A stretch of DNA of 64,000 nucleotides from Pseudoscleropodium purum (taxonomy: Eukaryota; Streptophyta; Bryopsida; Hypnales; Brachytheciaceae). Numbering within the stretch: the first letter of the stretch is position 1; each line of letters begins with the position of its first letter. The notes beneath the pieces were generated by a model that was not told the origin of the DNA, did not search any database, and saw nothing but the letters and a program-made list of their open reading frames with translations. Of this stretch, positions 10,265-21,720 are shown in pieces. The position numbers were made by a program, and so were the translations under genes. The stretch spans positions 4,340,001-4,404,000 of the forward strand of contig OZ017803.1 of assembly GCA_963969395.1 (NCBI GenBank), given 5' to 3'.

Positions 10265-12278
10265 CCTCCAAAATTGCTCCACCTGTCTTCCAAAACAAAT
10301 GACCTCTCTTTGGACCTTGCTTGGAAGTGATGGCCGGCCTTCAAAACAAGGACCTTTTGGAGGCGAGATCATGGCCTCCAAACCGGCTTCCAAAACATGA
10401 AGAGACAAAACGCATGAACCCCTCCCACTGCTGCGGAGCAAGCACTTTCACCTTGCAGCTCTTTGTTTCACCTCCATTGCTTGCTGTTTCACCTCTGTCA
10501 ATTATATGGGTAGCCTGAAGTCACCTTCGTGAATTGTATGGATAGCCTGAAGTGCAGATAATCTCCCAGGCCTCCAAGTTCTTGGCTGCGCTCTCCAGAA
10601 TATATTTTCACATTGGGCTCTTGATTTGAATTTCTGATATAATCTCCATCATGGCATTACAATTTTGGGTGATCCAAACATGAAGCAAGGAAGAGTAGGA
10701 AAATCAGTTTGGAAGTATTAACGACTGAGTAAGAGAGAAATTGTTACGTTACGAGGGCTCGTCGAGATTAGGATAAATGGTAACAAAGAGCAAATGAATC
10801 CATCAAAATCAATCACACCAAATGCAAAAAATTCACAGAAATCCACGGAACTGAGATCCAGCAAAGGATCAACAATGAACTTTAGAAACATGCTAATGTC
10901 AAACCCTGATTTCAATCCAACTTTCACTGAGTGATAAATAATTGAAATTGATGAGAAAGTTCTCGATACGAAAAACGCAAACCTGGTAGCAATGATCTCA
11001 TTGCTAATTTCATTGAATGAGTTTTCGTTGGAAAAAATTATAAAGCACATGCTGCTACACGGTAGGGTTTAGAATGAACCTTCCCACCAATGAAGAATTA
11101 GACATCTTAGAGATCACTTAGAAAAAGAAAACTTGGTCAAACTTGTCCAAGCTTATCAAACTTCATTAGATTTCTACATTAAAATATACATTCATAAATT
11201 CTAATATTTACCAAATGTAGTAATATATGTCTTAAATTTAATATCATTTTTTCATAATTAAAAACATCAAATTGAATTTTATATAATTTTTTAAAGAAAT
11301 TTCTTTGTAAAAATCATAGAAATTACAATAATGCTTAGAAAAGTATGAAATTTTCGAGAAAAATGGAAATAGTAGTGACAAACATCATGGTGTAATTAAT
11401 GTACTCCTTCAACTCACACCAAGAGAAATTTGATAGAAAAAGGTCGCATGGCATTTTCATAGTTAAGCTTAAAATGATTTTAAATCAAGAACCATGTTAA
11501 AATTTAGGTATTGACTTTTAAAATGCCCGTGGGGCTTGTAATGTCCTTTAAGGGATAATAAAAAGCCAAAACTTTGATAAGCTTCTTCATATTAAAAAAA
11601 AAAAAAAAAAAAATTGCTTCTACAAATTCAAACTAGACATGTTAGAGATCACTAAGAAGAAGAAATAACAACATCACTTATGGATTAAAAGATTGTAATG
11701 TTTGATCATGAGGGTGTGCAAAATGTAAAGTGACTTGAAGTATTCCAATCCTCTTTCTACATGTCAAACCATATGCACTACAACATGCATTGTAGTGGTT
11801 TAGGTAACTTAGTGACATTTATACCTATACTACTTTGATTGCAATGATATTTTCATTAACAAAAAAGCCTTGGTCTTTTAGGAAATCAAACAAGAAAAGT
11901 GACATACTATTCATAGGGAAGGACTCTTGCAAAATTTAATGAATACCTCTTTTAATTTGATGGACCAAAAGTCACAAAAAAATTACAAATAGTTCAAAAA
12001 CGTAATTACTAACAACATAGACATTTAAATCAACTTTCCTTCCTCATCCCTTAATCACTTTTCTACTTCAATCATGATGTGAAGAATAAAGGTTCTCTTC
12101 TTGCAACTTCATATCCTTCTTCTTCTTCCTCCTCTTCTTCTTTGTCTGCAAGTACTTCAAGGTCTATATGTGGGCAAGTTGGTGGCTTCGTCATGGGTAC
12201 TTGTTGTGTACCCTGCATCTAGGTACTCTTCAAGGCTATTTGTTCTTTCAATCCTGCAAGTACTTCTTCCATATGTAG
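10265..12278. other. Intergenic stretch, no supported gene
   Basis: From 10265 to 10620 G+C is somewhat higher. A 110-codon minus-strand frame at 10718-11050 has no recognisable domain. From 11060 the DNA is A+T-rich with a poly-A run at about 11591-11611. A fragment at 11775-11890 resembles 54857-54935 and ends in a TTAA-family-like terminus (GCCTTGGTCTTTTAGG). Confidence 0.35.
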
Positions 12279-12899
12279 TCAATAATAAGTATCCACTAAA
12301 GCTGGTTTCAAGTGCCTAGCTTTTTCAAAAAGTTGGGCATTATTCTGATCCACAACGCACTGTATTTGTTGCACTAGGAGTTTGTTCTTCTCGTTTATAT
12401 TTGTAGACAAAGAAGAAACAATTGCTGTTGTACGCCGCAAAGTATGTGCCTTAGTCAATTCATCAGCTTTCAAGATCTTCGCTTGTTTTGTACCAATTGG
12501 TCTAGAGGGAAAACCAGTGGTTCTAGGACTTGGAATATTATGACCTTGGACACTAGGACTTGCAGTACCAAGAGAAGATGTGGAGTTAATGGGATCTATG
12601 GAAGAAACATCTGGATGAATAGAACATGCCCTCTTTCCTAAGATTTTCACTGTTTCCGGTTTAGTCAACTCAAAAAAAGTGAGCATGTCTCTCACCATCA
12701 ACCAACAATGCATATAAGAATAGTTCTCTCTACCATTGCCATGCTTGCTTTTATAAAGCTGTAAAGATTTTTCTAGTATGTCCGCTTCACTAGTACCTAA
12801 CTCATCTGTTTGTTGAACGTTTAAGACAATTCTAGAGAATTTTTGATGAAAATATAGTAAAAAACCTTTAAGGGATACACTATGGAACGCAAAAATTCG
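12279..12899 (-). pseudogene. PIF/Harbinger accessory (Myb/trihelix-like) ORF remnant
   Basis: The minus strand is open for about 206 codons, ending at 12279. Its central part reads EADILEKSLQLYKSKHG followed by YSYMHCWLMVRD, and further on RPIGTKQAKILKADEL. These match the pattern of plant proteins with a C-terminal domain usually annotated as NAM-associated or Myb/trihelix-like: a DI-x-x-A-x-x-LYK helix, a HCW-x-x-x-KD element and an RP-x-G-x-K-x-AK basic patch. Such proteins are encoded as the accessory ORF of PIF/Harbinger transposons and as domesticated relatives. The N-terminal DNA-binding domain is not recognisable upstream, where a stop lies at 12900. No DDE transposase partner is visible. 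It probably represents the decayed source family for Harbinger-type MITEs here, but the link is inference. Confidence 0.55.
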
Positions 12900-12902
12900 T
12901 TA

Positions 12903-13587
12903 ATACATGATTTGTTTCTTCATTGTACAAACAAGGAATGCACTTATTGTTTCAATAGTTAGAGCATTTGGGTGACTATCTTGGTTGTGGGGAATTGCGT
13001 CCTTTGTAGACTAATGTGTTGCACTGTTTCAAAAGACTATTTTATTTATCCCAAAAATTTCTCATAAGGTTCAATATTTTTTTTTAATTTATAGGAGTTC
13101 CATGACTATTCTAAATTATGACATCCTTTGACATTTTTTTTAATGTAAATCGCTGTCTCTCATTCTTGATTTTTTTTCTACACTTTGAAAGACTTAAAAA
13201 AAAAAATCAAAATCCACTTCATAGCACTAATTGTCACTCAAAATCAAAGTCTGGAAATGGTATTCCATGTTAATCCTCGAAGAAGTCAGCAGTACAAGTT
13301 AAAATTTTAAAGGTCAAAAGCCCCTCCAGTGAAAACTGGGGGTGCAGAAAGCCTCCAGGCAGGCCCTGAGGTTGGCCATGGGTGAGGCGCCTCGAGCCTC
13401 AGAGCAGATGGCCTTCCAAATAAACCGCCCAAACCCACCAGCAAAATGCAGAATGGGTGGGCATGCTCTTAGATAAAGTCATCCAGAGGACGTTTTGTGT
13501 TCCCAGCAGGTTTCCGGGGTTCAACTGCAGGATGCACTCAGATGACTGTACTGATGTTGGCATGCTTCCATCATACTGTCCTAAGCC
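12903..13587. other. Intergenic stretch ending in a GC-rich island
   Basis: 12903-13300 is A+T-rich without features. 13315-13587 is clearly richer in G+C and marks the start of the GC island that continues into the family E copy. No coding frame is supported. Confidence 0.35.
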
Positions 13588-14012
13588 CTAAACCCAGAAA
13601 ACAAGGGCAGGCTGAATGGGAGGAGGCTTAAGCTTACCCGTAAAAGTGCGCACACCAGCATCCTTCACAGGGACTTCATCATCAGATGCATCTTCAGCGC
13701 TGGAGGGGAAGTTCGCCCCTTGCTTGACGGCCGAGGTGCTGGGACTGCCTGGACCCTTTTGGAAGCCGCTGGACCATTGGAGATCCGCTCGTCTCCTCCA
13801 GGCCGGAAGTGAGCCCGGGGACTGTGTGGAAGTTCCCAGCTCTGGGATCCGAGGGGAACAGGTACCAACAATCAGCTGCGTGGAAATCATCATTCTGGAG
13901 AGGAACAAAGAGCCTTGGGCACTCTCCTGCCAGCTAAGTTAATGGACTAGCTCATGAAAACAACAAATTGAGTAGGTTTTTATAGGTGTGTGTCCCAGAG
14001 AATCACCGCTGT
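13588..14012 (-). repeat. Family E module with TATA-like box and 106-codon frame
   Basis: This is the best preserved copy of a recurring module (others near 15027, 40495, 51175, 60285, 60945, 62815 and 63405). On the minus strand it begins with a TATA-like CCTATAAAAACC word near 13980. It then has the shared block GTTTTCATGAGCTAG and an open frame of 106 codons (13908-13588). Within that frame AEDASDDEVPVKDAGV corresponds to VQDASAVEAPAKDASV at 40495-40790 and to AEGASDDEVLA near 63640. The block is followed by a possible donor (ACGG|GTAAGC). The conserved reading frame suggests descent from a real first exon, but no protein family is recognised and no complete gene is present. Confidence 0.5.
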
Positions 14013-14404
14013 GGAATATTTGATAAGGTAGGAGGTTCTAAAAGCGCACGAGTTCTAGAAGCGTCTACCTTCTTAAATGTACACTACATGTACATGTTGC
14101 TTTTGGGTAGCCTTCAACTATGTACAAACATTGTACATTTTAGGAGGTAGATGGTATTAGAGCCCTATACCACTTTGGCTTCAAATCTTCAAAACTAATT
14201 TCACAATGCTCCAAAAAAATATGAAACAAATTGGGTTAAATGCCAATTTGACTTGTCTTTCAAGGAAAATTTACTGAAAAATATTTGAGGAAGTTTCACC
14301 TCCCCCAAAATCAATTTCAGCTCTTAAATGGTTGGTTTATAGACCTCCTACCTTAATACCATGTTTTTCCCTAGTAGCTTGAACCGTAGGTTCATTTTCT
14401 GGTA

Positions 14405-15011
14405 GAATGGTGACGAATTGTTGACTATGCAAATCATCCCTTTTGATATTCTAGGAATCATTGGCTTAAAAAAAATGCAAAATCACTTATTGAAAGTTGA
14501 ACTACTATATGGTTGAACCACCCATTTCCAACTTGTAGGGTATACTATTTTCAACCAAGGCTAGAATAAATATTCAACCAAAGCTTTGAATGTTTTTTTT
14601 TTCTCTTTTTCAAAACTAAGACTAATCAAATCATGACACATGTCCCAAAGTAATGAATGGAAAGAAGTTCTTGAATGATCGGGATTGGAAGACTCTACAT
14701 GTTGGCTATAGGTTTGGACCAGTTGTCTACTTCTTAAATTCGTAGTAATTTGAATTCAAAGAATAAAATCACAAAAATTTGGCAATTCTTATGATTTCTC
14801 TATCTTCCTACATGTTAGAAAATTTACATTGCCTTCTACTACTCCAAAACGTGTGCAAATTGCTTAAGTGGTTGACAATGGGTGATTCTATCATAGAAGA
14901 CCTCCCTTTTCCACAATAAAATTTCAAGGAAAAATAGTTGCACTTATGTCCTACATTGAAAGACTCTCTGTCATTCATAAGACACAAAATGTCCAATGCA
15001 TTCATTATGGG
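14405..15011. mobile_element. Family F TTAA MITE carrying a nested insertion
   Basis: The right end CATTATGGG is followed by TTAA at 15012-15015. The interior matches other family F copies (AGACCTCCC, ATAGTTGCACTT, GTCATTCAT). The left end is diverged and approximate. The copy is split by the family G element at about 14513-14895. Confidence 0.6.
14513..14895. mobile_element. Family G MITE, hAT-like, nested in family F
   Basis: Its ends form an inverted pair (TGGTTGAACCACCCATTTCC against GACAATGGGTGATT). It is flanked by an imperfect 8-bp direct repeat (CTACTATA and CTATCATA), a length typical of hAT elements. Removing it restores the family F sequence. A fuller relative lies at 50520-50972 and a fragment at 38655-38930. 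The superfamily call is tentative. Confidence 0.5.
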
Positions 15012-15026
15012 TTAAAAAAATAAAAA

Positions 15027-15230
15027 TTGCAACTTGCACTTGGGGCTATCGCTATGGCCCTTTCCGAAGCCACTGGATCATTTGAGACCCGCTTGTCTCA
15101 TCCAGAGGAAAGGGACTTTATGCAAGTTCCCAGCTGCAGGATCAGAAGAGAACGTGTGCAAATCAGCTGTGTGGAAACCATCACTCTGGAGTCGACTTCA
15201 CAGGGAGTATGTATGTTATGGCAAAGTGGG
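15027..15230 (-). repeat. Family E fragment
   Basis: About 200 bp resembles 13740-13900 in the same orientation, with shared words such as AAGTTCCCAGCT, AATCAGCTG and GTGGAAA. The acidic exon block is missing. It lies directly after the family F copy, as F also does inside family E at 60285-60840. Confidence 0.55.
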
Positions 15231-15279
15231 GGTGCTCTGCTATTTGCTACTTAGGAAGGCGGATGGATTGGGTTATTAA

Positions 15280-15347
15280 CCTCCAAAGGACCAGCAGTGC
15301 AAAAAACAGTGTTGTAGAAGCCACCTGGTCTTATGGTCCTTTAGGGG
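15280..15347. mobile_element. Miniature TTAA-flanked element, 68 bp
   Basis: TTAA at 15276-15279 and 15348-15351 encloses a 68-bp unit with ends CCTCCAAAGGACC and GGTCCTTTAGGGG, the same terminal words as families A and B. It may be an extreme internal deletion derivative. Confidence 0.75.
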
Positions 15348-15665
15348 TTAACATAAGGAAGTGAGTCTTTCTTTTATAGGGTACACTGTCCTTGTAAACT
15401 GCCAGCATGGGCCACCTGCTAAGATGATGTTACACAAGCAATTTCTGAAATATTTCACTTAACATGTTTTCCCTAGTAGCCAAGTTGGTCCTCATGCTCA
15501 TATTTTGGAAGAAAAATGGTTTAAGGAAAGAAAAAACTTTGCATTTTGTACTCTGACTATCACTAAGGTAAACCACCTATGTTAGGCAAACTACCTAAGT
15601 ATGACACTGAACTCTCCCCTATATGCAAAACCCCCAATGACAAGTAATTCCCTCTCAAACATTTA

Positions 15666-16008
15666 GGGGTGCTTCACATGTAGGCCAACCAAGTTGAGAG
15701 GTCGTGGGAGTTCATGGCCAAACTTTGGGCGAGAGTCCAAAGAAATGGGCAATAAATGGACAATTCGACGGACTCTTGATCAAAGTTTGGGTTGCCACAT
15801 AGTGGCAACCCAAACTTTGGTCAAGAGTCCGTTGTGAGGCCATTGCCATGTAGGAGCTTGGGCTTCCATGTAGGCACTTTGGAGGGTGACGGACTTTGAA
15901 TTGTGCCGCCTTGTGTGAAGGGTCAAGAGGCTAAAGTTGGGATTTTTTGAAATTTGATTGGTGGAGGCTGACAGACTCTCAACCTTGGGTCCATGTGTGA
16001 AGCGGCCC
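15666..16008. mobile_element. PIF/Harbinger-like MITE, 343 bp (copy 2 of 3)
   Basis: Flanked by TTA on both sides (15663-15665, 16009-16011), with ends GGGGTGCTTCACATG and CATGTGTGAAGCGGCCC. It is collinear with 2092-2423 and 16859-17190 and carries about 11 extra bases, seen as a duplicated AATGGGC / AAATGGAC step. No coding capacity. Confidence 0.88.
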
Positions 16009-16011
16009 TTA

Positions 16012-16855
16012 TAAATGATTCATTTCAATCTTGCATCAATCCATGCCAAACTTTTTTCAAGAATTAAATGAGAGTTTGGCTACATTAGATTGAGTTAGTG
16101 ACCACAATCAATGTTTAAGGTGATGGTAATGGGTTCATCAATGATTGCAATAGGAACTTCCACTTTTTTAGTATAAGATTATCAAAGCAAGTGACCTTTT
16201 TAGGCCTTTATATTATGGTCATAGTAGGAATTGTTGTGACCATGATAGGGAATATTGTGATTGCTTTAGGTGAATAAAATGACCATTATGAATATACCTT
16301 TTTGTTGATTTTGGAATACTCTAGAGACTTTTCTAGGCCAATTGAGTTGTACACTTCAAAAAATTATAAAAAATTCATACTTTGCTAAAGAAATAAAATT
16401 TGAATTGTTTTCCTCATTTTGCACATTTGTCTTTCTATATGAAAAAAAAAATTCAAAAATTTCAACAATGCCAATAAATCAAACTAGTCATTTTGTGTGT
16501 CATCGTAAGTCAATTTACCGGTACTAGTCTTCTATAGCCTACAAGATGCTAGAACCATTCTACAAAGTGGGTTGTATAGAGTGAAATTTATTTTTTACAA
16601 GGGTTTAGGTAAAAAAAAGAGCCCCCTATTTTGAGCCATGTTAATTGTGTTTTCTTCACCTTACCTAGATAATTTAGGACCTCCAATTGCAAATACAAAT
16701 TCAAAATTTGCAAATTTTATCATGTGTGGCAAATAAAAAATTCCTACATTATTCCTATAGGTTTTAGCCCTACATATAAGCTTAGCCCTTCCCATTGTCC
16801 ACAAAGCCCTCTGGAAGGCACTTCTCAATTATGGCAAGGGTACTTTCTTAAAAGC
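16012..16855. other. Stretch with no supported feature
   Basis: A+T-rich DNA with scattered short frames. 16741-16858 may be the left part of the sequence interrupted by the MITE at 16859-17190, which resumes at 17191, but neither half gives a recognisable protein. Confidence 0.35.
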
Positions 16856-16858
16856 TTA

Positions 16859-17190
16859 GGGCCGCTTCACACATGGGCCGACCAAGCCGAGAGGCCGTGG
16901 GAGTTCATGGACAAACTTTGGACAAGAGTCCAAAGAAATGGGCAATTTGATGGACTTTCGACCAAAGTTTGGGTTGCCACTTTGTGGCACCCCAAACTTT
17001 AGTTGAGAGTCCGTCGTGAGGCCATTGCCACATAGGAGCTTGGGCTTCCATGTAGGCACTTTGGAGGGTGACAAACTTTGGATCGTGCCGCCTTGTGTGA
17101 AGGGTCGAGAGGCCAAAGTCGGGGTTTTCTGAAATTTGATTGGTGGAGGCCGATGGACTCTCAACCTTGGGTCCATGTGTGAAGTGGCCC
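16859..17190. mobile_element. PIF/Harbinger-like MITE, 332 bp (copy 3 of 3)
   Basis: The ends GGGCCGCTTCACACATGGGC and CCATGTGTGAAGTGGCCC are inverted and flanked by exact TTA duplications (16856-16858, 17191-17193). The GGGCC start plus TTA is the standard Tourist/Harbinger signature. It is the least decayed copy of the three. Confidence 0.9.
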
Positions 17191-17424
17191 TTAGATTGAG
17201 GTGCGTAAGCAGATTGATCAAGCTCCTAAGATTTGGAATCATTTTGATTGTATTTGGCTTAGTTCTAGACAAGGCTTTTTTTTGGAACAATGTCCCCCTT
17301 GTTGGCTTCACTCTAAAGACCAATTTTTGGAGGGATGAAGCTAGACATGTCAGTTTTCTGACAATCTAGTGAAATTTCGCCACAAATAAAAGCCCTGATT
17401 CTAGTTGCTTAGCTAGGAGTTGTG

Positions 17425-17588
17425 GTGATTCCATTTTTTGGAACAGGGAGGGTCCCCCTCCCTATTCTTTCGTTTAGTTATGTGGCTGCTCTTTCTCTTC
17501 ATTGACCAGCCTGTGGATTTGGCTGTTGTTGCTCCAGTTCCTTGCAATGGAATTTCTATTTGTTTTAAAAATAATTTTAAAAATCAAC
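17425..17588 (+). mobile_element. Probable LINE 3' end
   Basis: A unique-looking, T-rich 3' untranslated-like sequence ends in an A-rich tail (TTTTAAAAATAATTTTAAAAA) immediately before the TTAA element at 17593. This shape is common for 5'-truncated plant LINE copies. No reverse transcriptase motif is visible upstream and no target duplication was resolved. Confidence 0.3.
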
Positions 17589-17592
17589 TTAA

Positions 17593-18509
17593 CTCCTAAA
17601 GGACCATTGTCTCTTTGGGGGACAAATGGGATTTCGTGCAAGTACCTATGGGCTGAATTTTTGTCGTGATTTTTTTTTACTTTTTTTGAAGATAGAAAAA
17701 CTAATAAGCTTTATGAGATTATAATTTTTTTCACAATTGATGTGCGGGAACAATAGTTGTGACCAAATAAGCTCAAATGAGGGGATGGGGGACAGTCCAG
17801 GTAGAAAAAAAATTTGCAGAAATTTGAATTTAAAAAATATATATTTTTCCCTCATAGACTATATTTTTGTATATCTAAAAAGCTTTTATTCATGATTTGT
17901 TATGAGAAAGTTATGAACATTCTTGTTTTTTTGGTAGTTAGAGCATCTTCTAGAAAAAAATAACTTGTAGGATTCATTTTTGAATGCAATTTTTCAAATT
18001 TTTCAAATTTTATTATTTTGCATGGTTGAGTTTACTTACTAGAACAATCTCACCATTAGAATTAGTGCATTTTAATTCCATCTAAAATATATGAATATTT
18101 TAGATTTTCCTTCTATCTTATACCTACTTCTACTTAACAATTTTTTAAGAATGAAAATTAAGTTTTTTTGAATTTATTTATTTTCTACAGACTCTCAACT
18201 TAATTCTCCACTATAAAGATTTAAAGCTCAAAACTCTATAGTGCAAAAAATTTCAGTTAAGAATGTTCAAAGTAAAAAAATCTAGTCCTGCAATGTGCTG
18301 AAATACTTGTTTTTTCCACTTTAAACGCAAATATCTTGCAATTTGTGCAGTGAAAAATTCTGAAATTTTTTCCACACTTTTTTATACTAGTGAGGTGTAA
18401 GATCCTATGATTAGATGTGGAAAAAAAATTAATTTTTTTACTCTTTGCTATAAAAATGGCAGTTTTCAGTGTGTTTTTTGGCAGAAAAAGGGCCTTGGTC
18501 CTTTAGGGG
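17593..18509. mobile_element. TTAA-flanked MITE, family B, 917 bp
   Basis: TTAA at 17589-17592 on the left; the right flank is TTGA (18510-18513), one change from TTAA. The ends are CTCCTAAAGGACCATTG and CCTTGGTCCTTTAGGGG. It is collinear with 3559-4458, sharing the CTACTTCTACTTAA region and the TTGCAATCT block. No transposase frame. Confidence 0.88.
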
Positions 18510-18519
18510 TTGACATGGG

Positions 18520-18655
18520 AGAATATGACCTAACGAACACCAAGATCAAGTTTGTCACTTTTCTGGCAACCAGCCGGGGCCACTTGGACTTCCAATCACT
18601 CGAACAGTTTTGCTGAGCACCTGTGATATGTTGTGCTCATGTCATTGACTGCACT
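18520..18655 (-). repeat. Dispersed repeat, family H, copy 1
   Basis: The reverse complement aligns with 39265-39365, including GGTGCTCAGCAAAACTGT and CCAGAAAAGT. The element class is unknown. Confidence 0.55.
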
Positions 18656-18671
18656 GACACAAAAGATACAC

Positions 18672-18800
18672 CACCTTTTCTTTTTCTTCTTTGGAACAAA
18701 TGAAACTGGATTTCATTGCCAATAATAAAATACACACTGAGCAAGCCACAGGTGGATTTCCACAGCAAAACAAGGCAGAGTGTGGTGGCTCCATAAACAG
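18672..18800 (-). mobile_element. Probable 5'-truncated LINE 3' end
   Basis: On the minus strand the sequence ends with GGCAATGAAATCCAGTTTCA, then TTTGTTCC and an A-rich GAAGAAAAAGAAAAG tail. This is the usual layout of a plant LINE 3' terminus. Borders and target duplication are unresolved. Confidence 0.4.
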
Positions 18801-19705
18801 TACAGTAGACCAAGCAACACTATACGAGCTAATATTGTACTTTTCTGGTAACTAATCCAAGCCCCCACTGTACAGTACTTACAAACACTCAAATAATTTT
18901 GCTAAGATACACAAGTAGAATCTCTCCTAGTACACGGTGCCAAGACTATGCACTAAGAGAGGTTTATACAGTTAAAGAATTGATAGGAGTACGTGTTTTT
19001 CCTAAATGGGCCACAGAAATACATGTCCCTCCATCTAAAGTGCATGTGTAGGACTGTCTACTCTTTGCTAACTCTCTTATTGCATATTATGTAGTACAAG
19101 ATGTTGCAGTAAGACTGAGAGGTTCTACCTATATACAGTACACACAGACTCTACATGCTACAGATATACATTAACCCTTATATGTAGGACCATTGTCTGT
19201 GTGGGAAACATAAGATGCAGTCCATGACTGCAGGTGTTTAGAGCATCTCCACACCCACTCACCACACCTGGTTGGAGCAGGTTTGGTAAGGGCTGGGAGT
19301 AGTAAGGCACCTCCACTGTCATACTAGGAGCAGATTTCATAACACTAGCTAGGCGCACCCAATTTTGCACAAGATACCTTGGCTTAGCATGCACATGGAA
19401 GTTTTGAGCGAGCTTGGTGTCAACGTAGTTAACTTATGATTGTTTCTACAATGGGCTGATTGAATGGAGTGTTGTTGCAATGCTGTCGGAGGACATATGG
19501 CAAAAAATTTGGTGACGGATTCCACCACATGCATCAGAGCCACTAAAAAGTTCATAATGGGGAGGCAAGGAAGCAACACTTTGCAATGGGATGAGGAGAG
19601 TAGGAGGCCAGCCAATGGTGGGGAGAACAAGAGCCCCAATGCCTAGGATTTCTGTAGTGCCCACCAAGCCTAGTTTCTTGTGGGGATTTCATGGTGGCAA
19701 TGTTT
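18801..19705. other. Intergenic stretch with TTAA-element fragment
   Basis: TTAA at 19171 is followed by a family B-like left end (CCCTTATATGTAGGACCATTG) that breaks off after about 45 bp. At 19226 TTAGAGCATCTCCAC resembles the start of common plant MITEs, but no matching right end was found. Short frames at 19158-19667 on both strands are not supported as genes. Confidence 0.35.
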
Positions 19706-19709
19706 TTAA

Positions 19710-19928
19710 CTTTTAAAAGGACAAGTTGGTCACTGTGGAAATCATCTGTTTTGGTACCATGTGAATTGTCAGCTTAGAAAAATGCAAAAGCATTTACTGG
19801 AAGTCAAACTATTATAGATGATTTTTTGCCTTTTCACACAAAATTTGGAAGGTGAATAGTTGCACTTCTATCATGCATGGAGAGATTCTTTTTCATTCAT
19901 TGACCAAAGATGTCCTCAACATTATGGG
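19710..19928. mobile_element. Short TTAA MITE, family F, 219 bp
   Basis: Left flank TTAA (19706-19709), right flank CTAA (19929-19932, one change). The left end CTTTTAAAAGGACAAG resembles the AAAGGACCA terminus of families A and B. The interior matches 5969-6191 and 60524-60747. Confidence 0.65.
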
Positions 19929-20128
19929 CTAACCCTTAACCTTGTAGTGCTATTATAGACATTAAGTGTCCAATAGATGACTTCATTTAGCATTGTAGGA
20001 AAGAAAAAAATACTTTCTCATCCACTTTATTTATTTGGAGTATATTTGAGTACATTTTAGTGAATAGCGATATTTCAAAGAACAATCATGTCATCCATAA
20101 GCTATTTCTTGGCCTTAGCGTTGTTTAA

Positions 20129-21056
20129 CCTTAAAAGGACCAACATACGTTTGTTGGCTACATAGCAATTTTTGGTAGATATGTGTGATTGGAGGCTTTT
20201 ATATTTTTTGGCCCAAATTTGAATTAAAGTTGGGCACAAGGATCTTTCATTTGCACTAAATTTCATGACATATGGAAATATGAACCAAAAGTTATGGCCT
20301 AATATGCTACTTTCTTTTGTAAATGGGCAGTTTGAGTAAATAAAAAAAATCACCTTAGACAAAAACAATAATTTGAATAGGTTTTCTAGAGTCATATGTA
20401 CTTGAAAAGCTTTGAATCATTCCGTTTTGATTAATGAGTCAAAAGTTATGAAATTTTTTTGTTTGCAATTAGTTCTAGAGACTCTACACTAAAATAAATC
20501 TTAAAGTCTTTTATCTTATTCAATTTTCAATATTTTTAGAAATAAAATAAGATCACTCGATGTAGATTTTTTTTATTACAACACTGCATTCATTGGGATT
20601 GGCATTTTTCATTTCCATAATTAAATTTTCAACAATTTAGTGTTTTAAATCATTCTCTACTATTGTCTACTAACTATTTTTTTCCTATACATTGTACAAT
20701 TCCAAATGATATGAAAATTTTCAAGCATGCGACCAACTTGTCTAGAAAAATAAATTCAAAGATGCACCACCATTTTGGACATTTTTAATAGAAATGTGAG
20801 CTTGTAAAGTATAGTTGCCTTATTTTTTGTAAGACCAAAAAATGAATCAGTGTATTTGAGTGCTCATATCTTTCGATCAATGTGGTGGAAATTTTTGAAA
20901 TTTTCACCACATGTTTTCAAGTCAATATGATATAAGATCCTATAATCACATGTGTCAAAAAAAGTTTTTTCTCATAAATTTCGTACTTGTACTATAAATG
21001 GCAGTTTTTGAGCATTTTTGGTGAAAACATAGTCATGGAACTTTGGGGGGAAAGGA
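20129..21056. mobile_element. TTAA-flanked MITE, family A, 928 bp, inverted
   Basis: TTAA lies at 20125-20128 and 21057-21060. It is collinear with the reverse complement of 8880-9811; for example GGTGAAAACATAGTCATGG near the right end is the inverse of the other copy's left end. The right terminus is diverged (CTTTGGGGGGAAAGGA). A direct repeat of about 60 bp flanks it (19935-20000 against 21062-21122), which suggests insertion into a larger duplicated sequence. Confidence 0.82.
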
Positions 21057-21109
21057 TTAACTTTGTAACATTGTTGCAGACACTAAATGTCTACTTGGAT
21101 AATTTCACC

Positions 21110-21720
21110 TAAGACTATAGGTTGGAAACTAAAAAGATTCATTCATTTAAAAAAAGTCACTTGAGTAAATTTTCAAAGAAAATTATTGTAGATTCCTTCA
21201 TTATTGATTTTTCTAAAAAAGAGGATGGATTACCTTTGTTAGTAGTATACTTTGGCTATTTCTTGCTATTTACTCTTAATGTGAATTTTTGTTATAAAAA
21301 TGATGCATTTTGAATTCAAATCCAATTGAGGAAACAAAGCTTATTTAGTGTAGTTTCTACTCTAATTGGAAAATTCAAAAAATTCATAAATTTCATTATT
21401 TCATAGCAACATGTTATTTGGACCTATAACCGTGGATTGTCAATTTTATAATTTTAAAGTGACATGATAAATTTGAATTATATAGTGATGTAATACACTA
21501 TAATATACATCTATGGTAAAAATTTCAGATTTTTCAAGTACATTTATATTTCATATGAATTTTCTTTATTTTTTAAACAAATAATCACAACAAATTCAAA
21601 TTTCCCCCCAAAAAACTTAAAAATTTTATCAATTGTGTCAGACATATTATTTTTATCTTTGAAAATAAATATAAATTTTTTCATTCATCTCTAGTTGCAA
21701 AATGGTTGTAAGTACACTGA
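21110..21720. repeat. Dispersed repeat, family I, copy 2 (inverted)
   Basis: The reverse complement of 6640-7262 with small indels. The frame of 63 codons at 21122-21313 lies inside it and is not supported as a gene. Confidence 0.6.

Noticed and set aside
10718..11050. 110-codon minus-strand frame
   Set aside because: Low-complexity Phe/Ser/Ile-rich translation, no recognised domain, no splice context and no second copy.
13616..13942. 108-codon plus-strand frame in the GC-rich island
   Set aside because: It lies opposite the 106-codon minus-strand frame of family E, whose peptide block recurs in other copies; the plus-strand peptide does not recur in frame.
16856..17323. 155-codon minus-strand frame
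   Set aside because: Mostly covers the Harbinger-like MITE at 16859-17190; the other two MITE copies do not conserve the frame.
19226..19330. MITE beginning TTAGAGCATCTCCAC
   Set aside because: The left end looks typical of plant MITEs, but no matching inverted right end or second TTA could be found.
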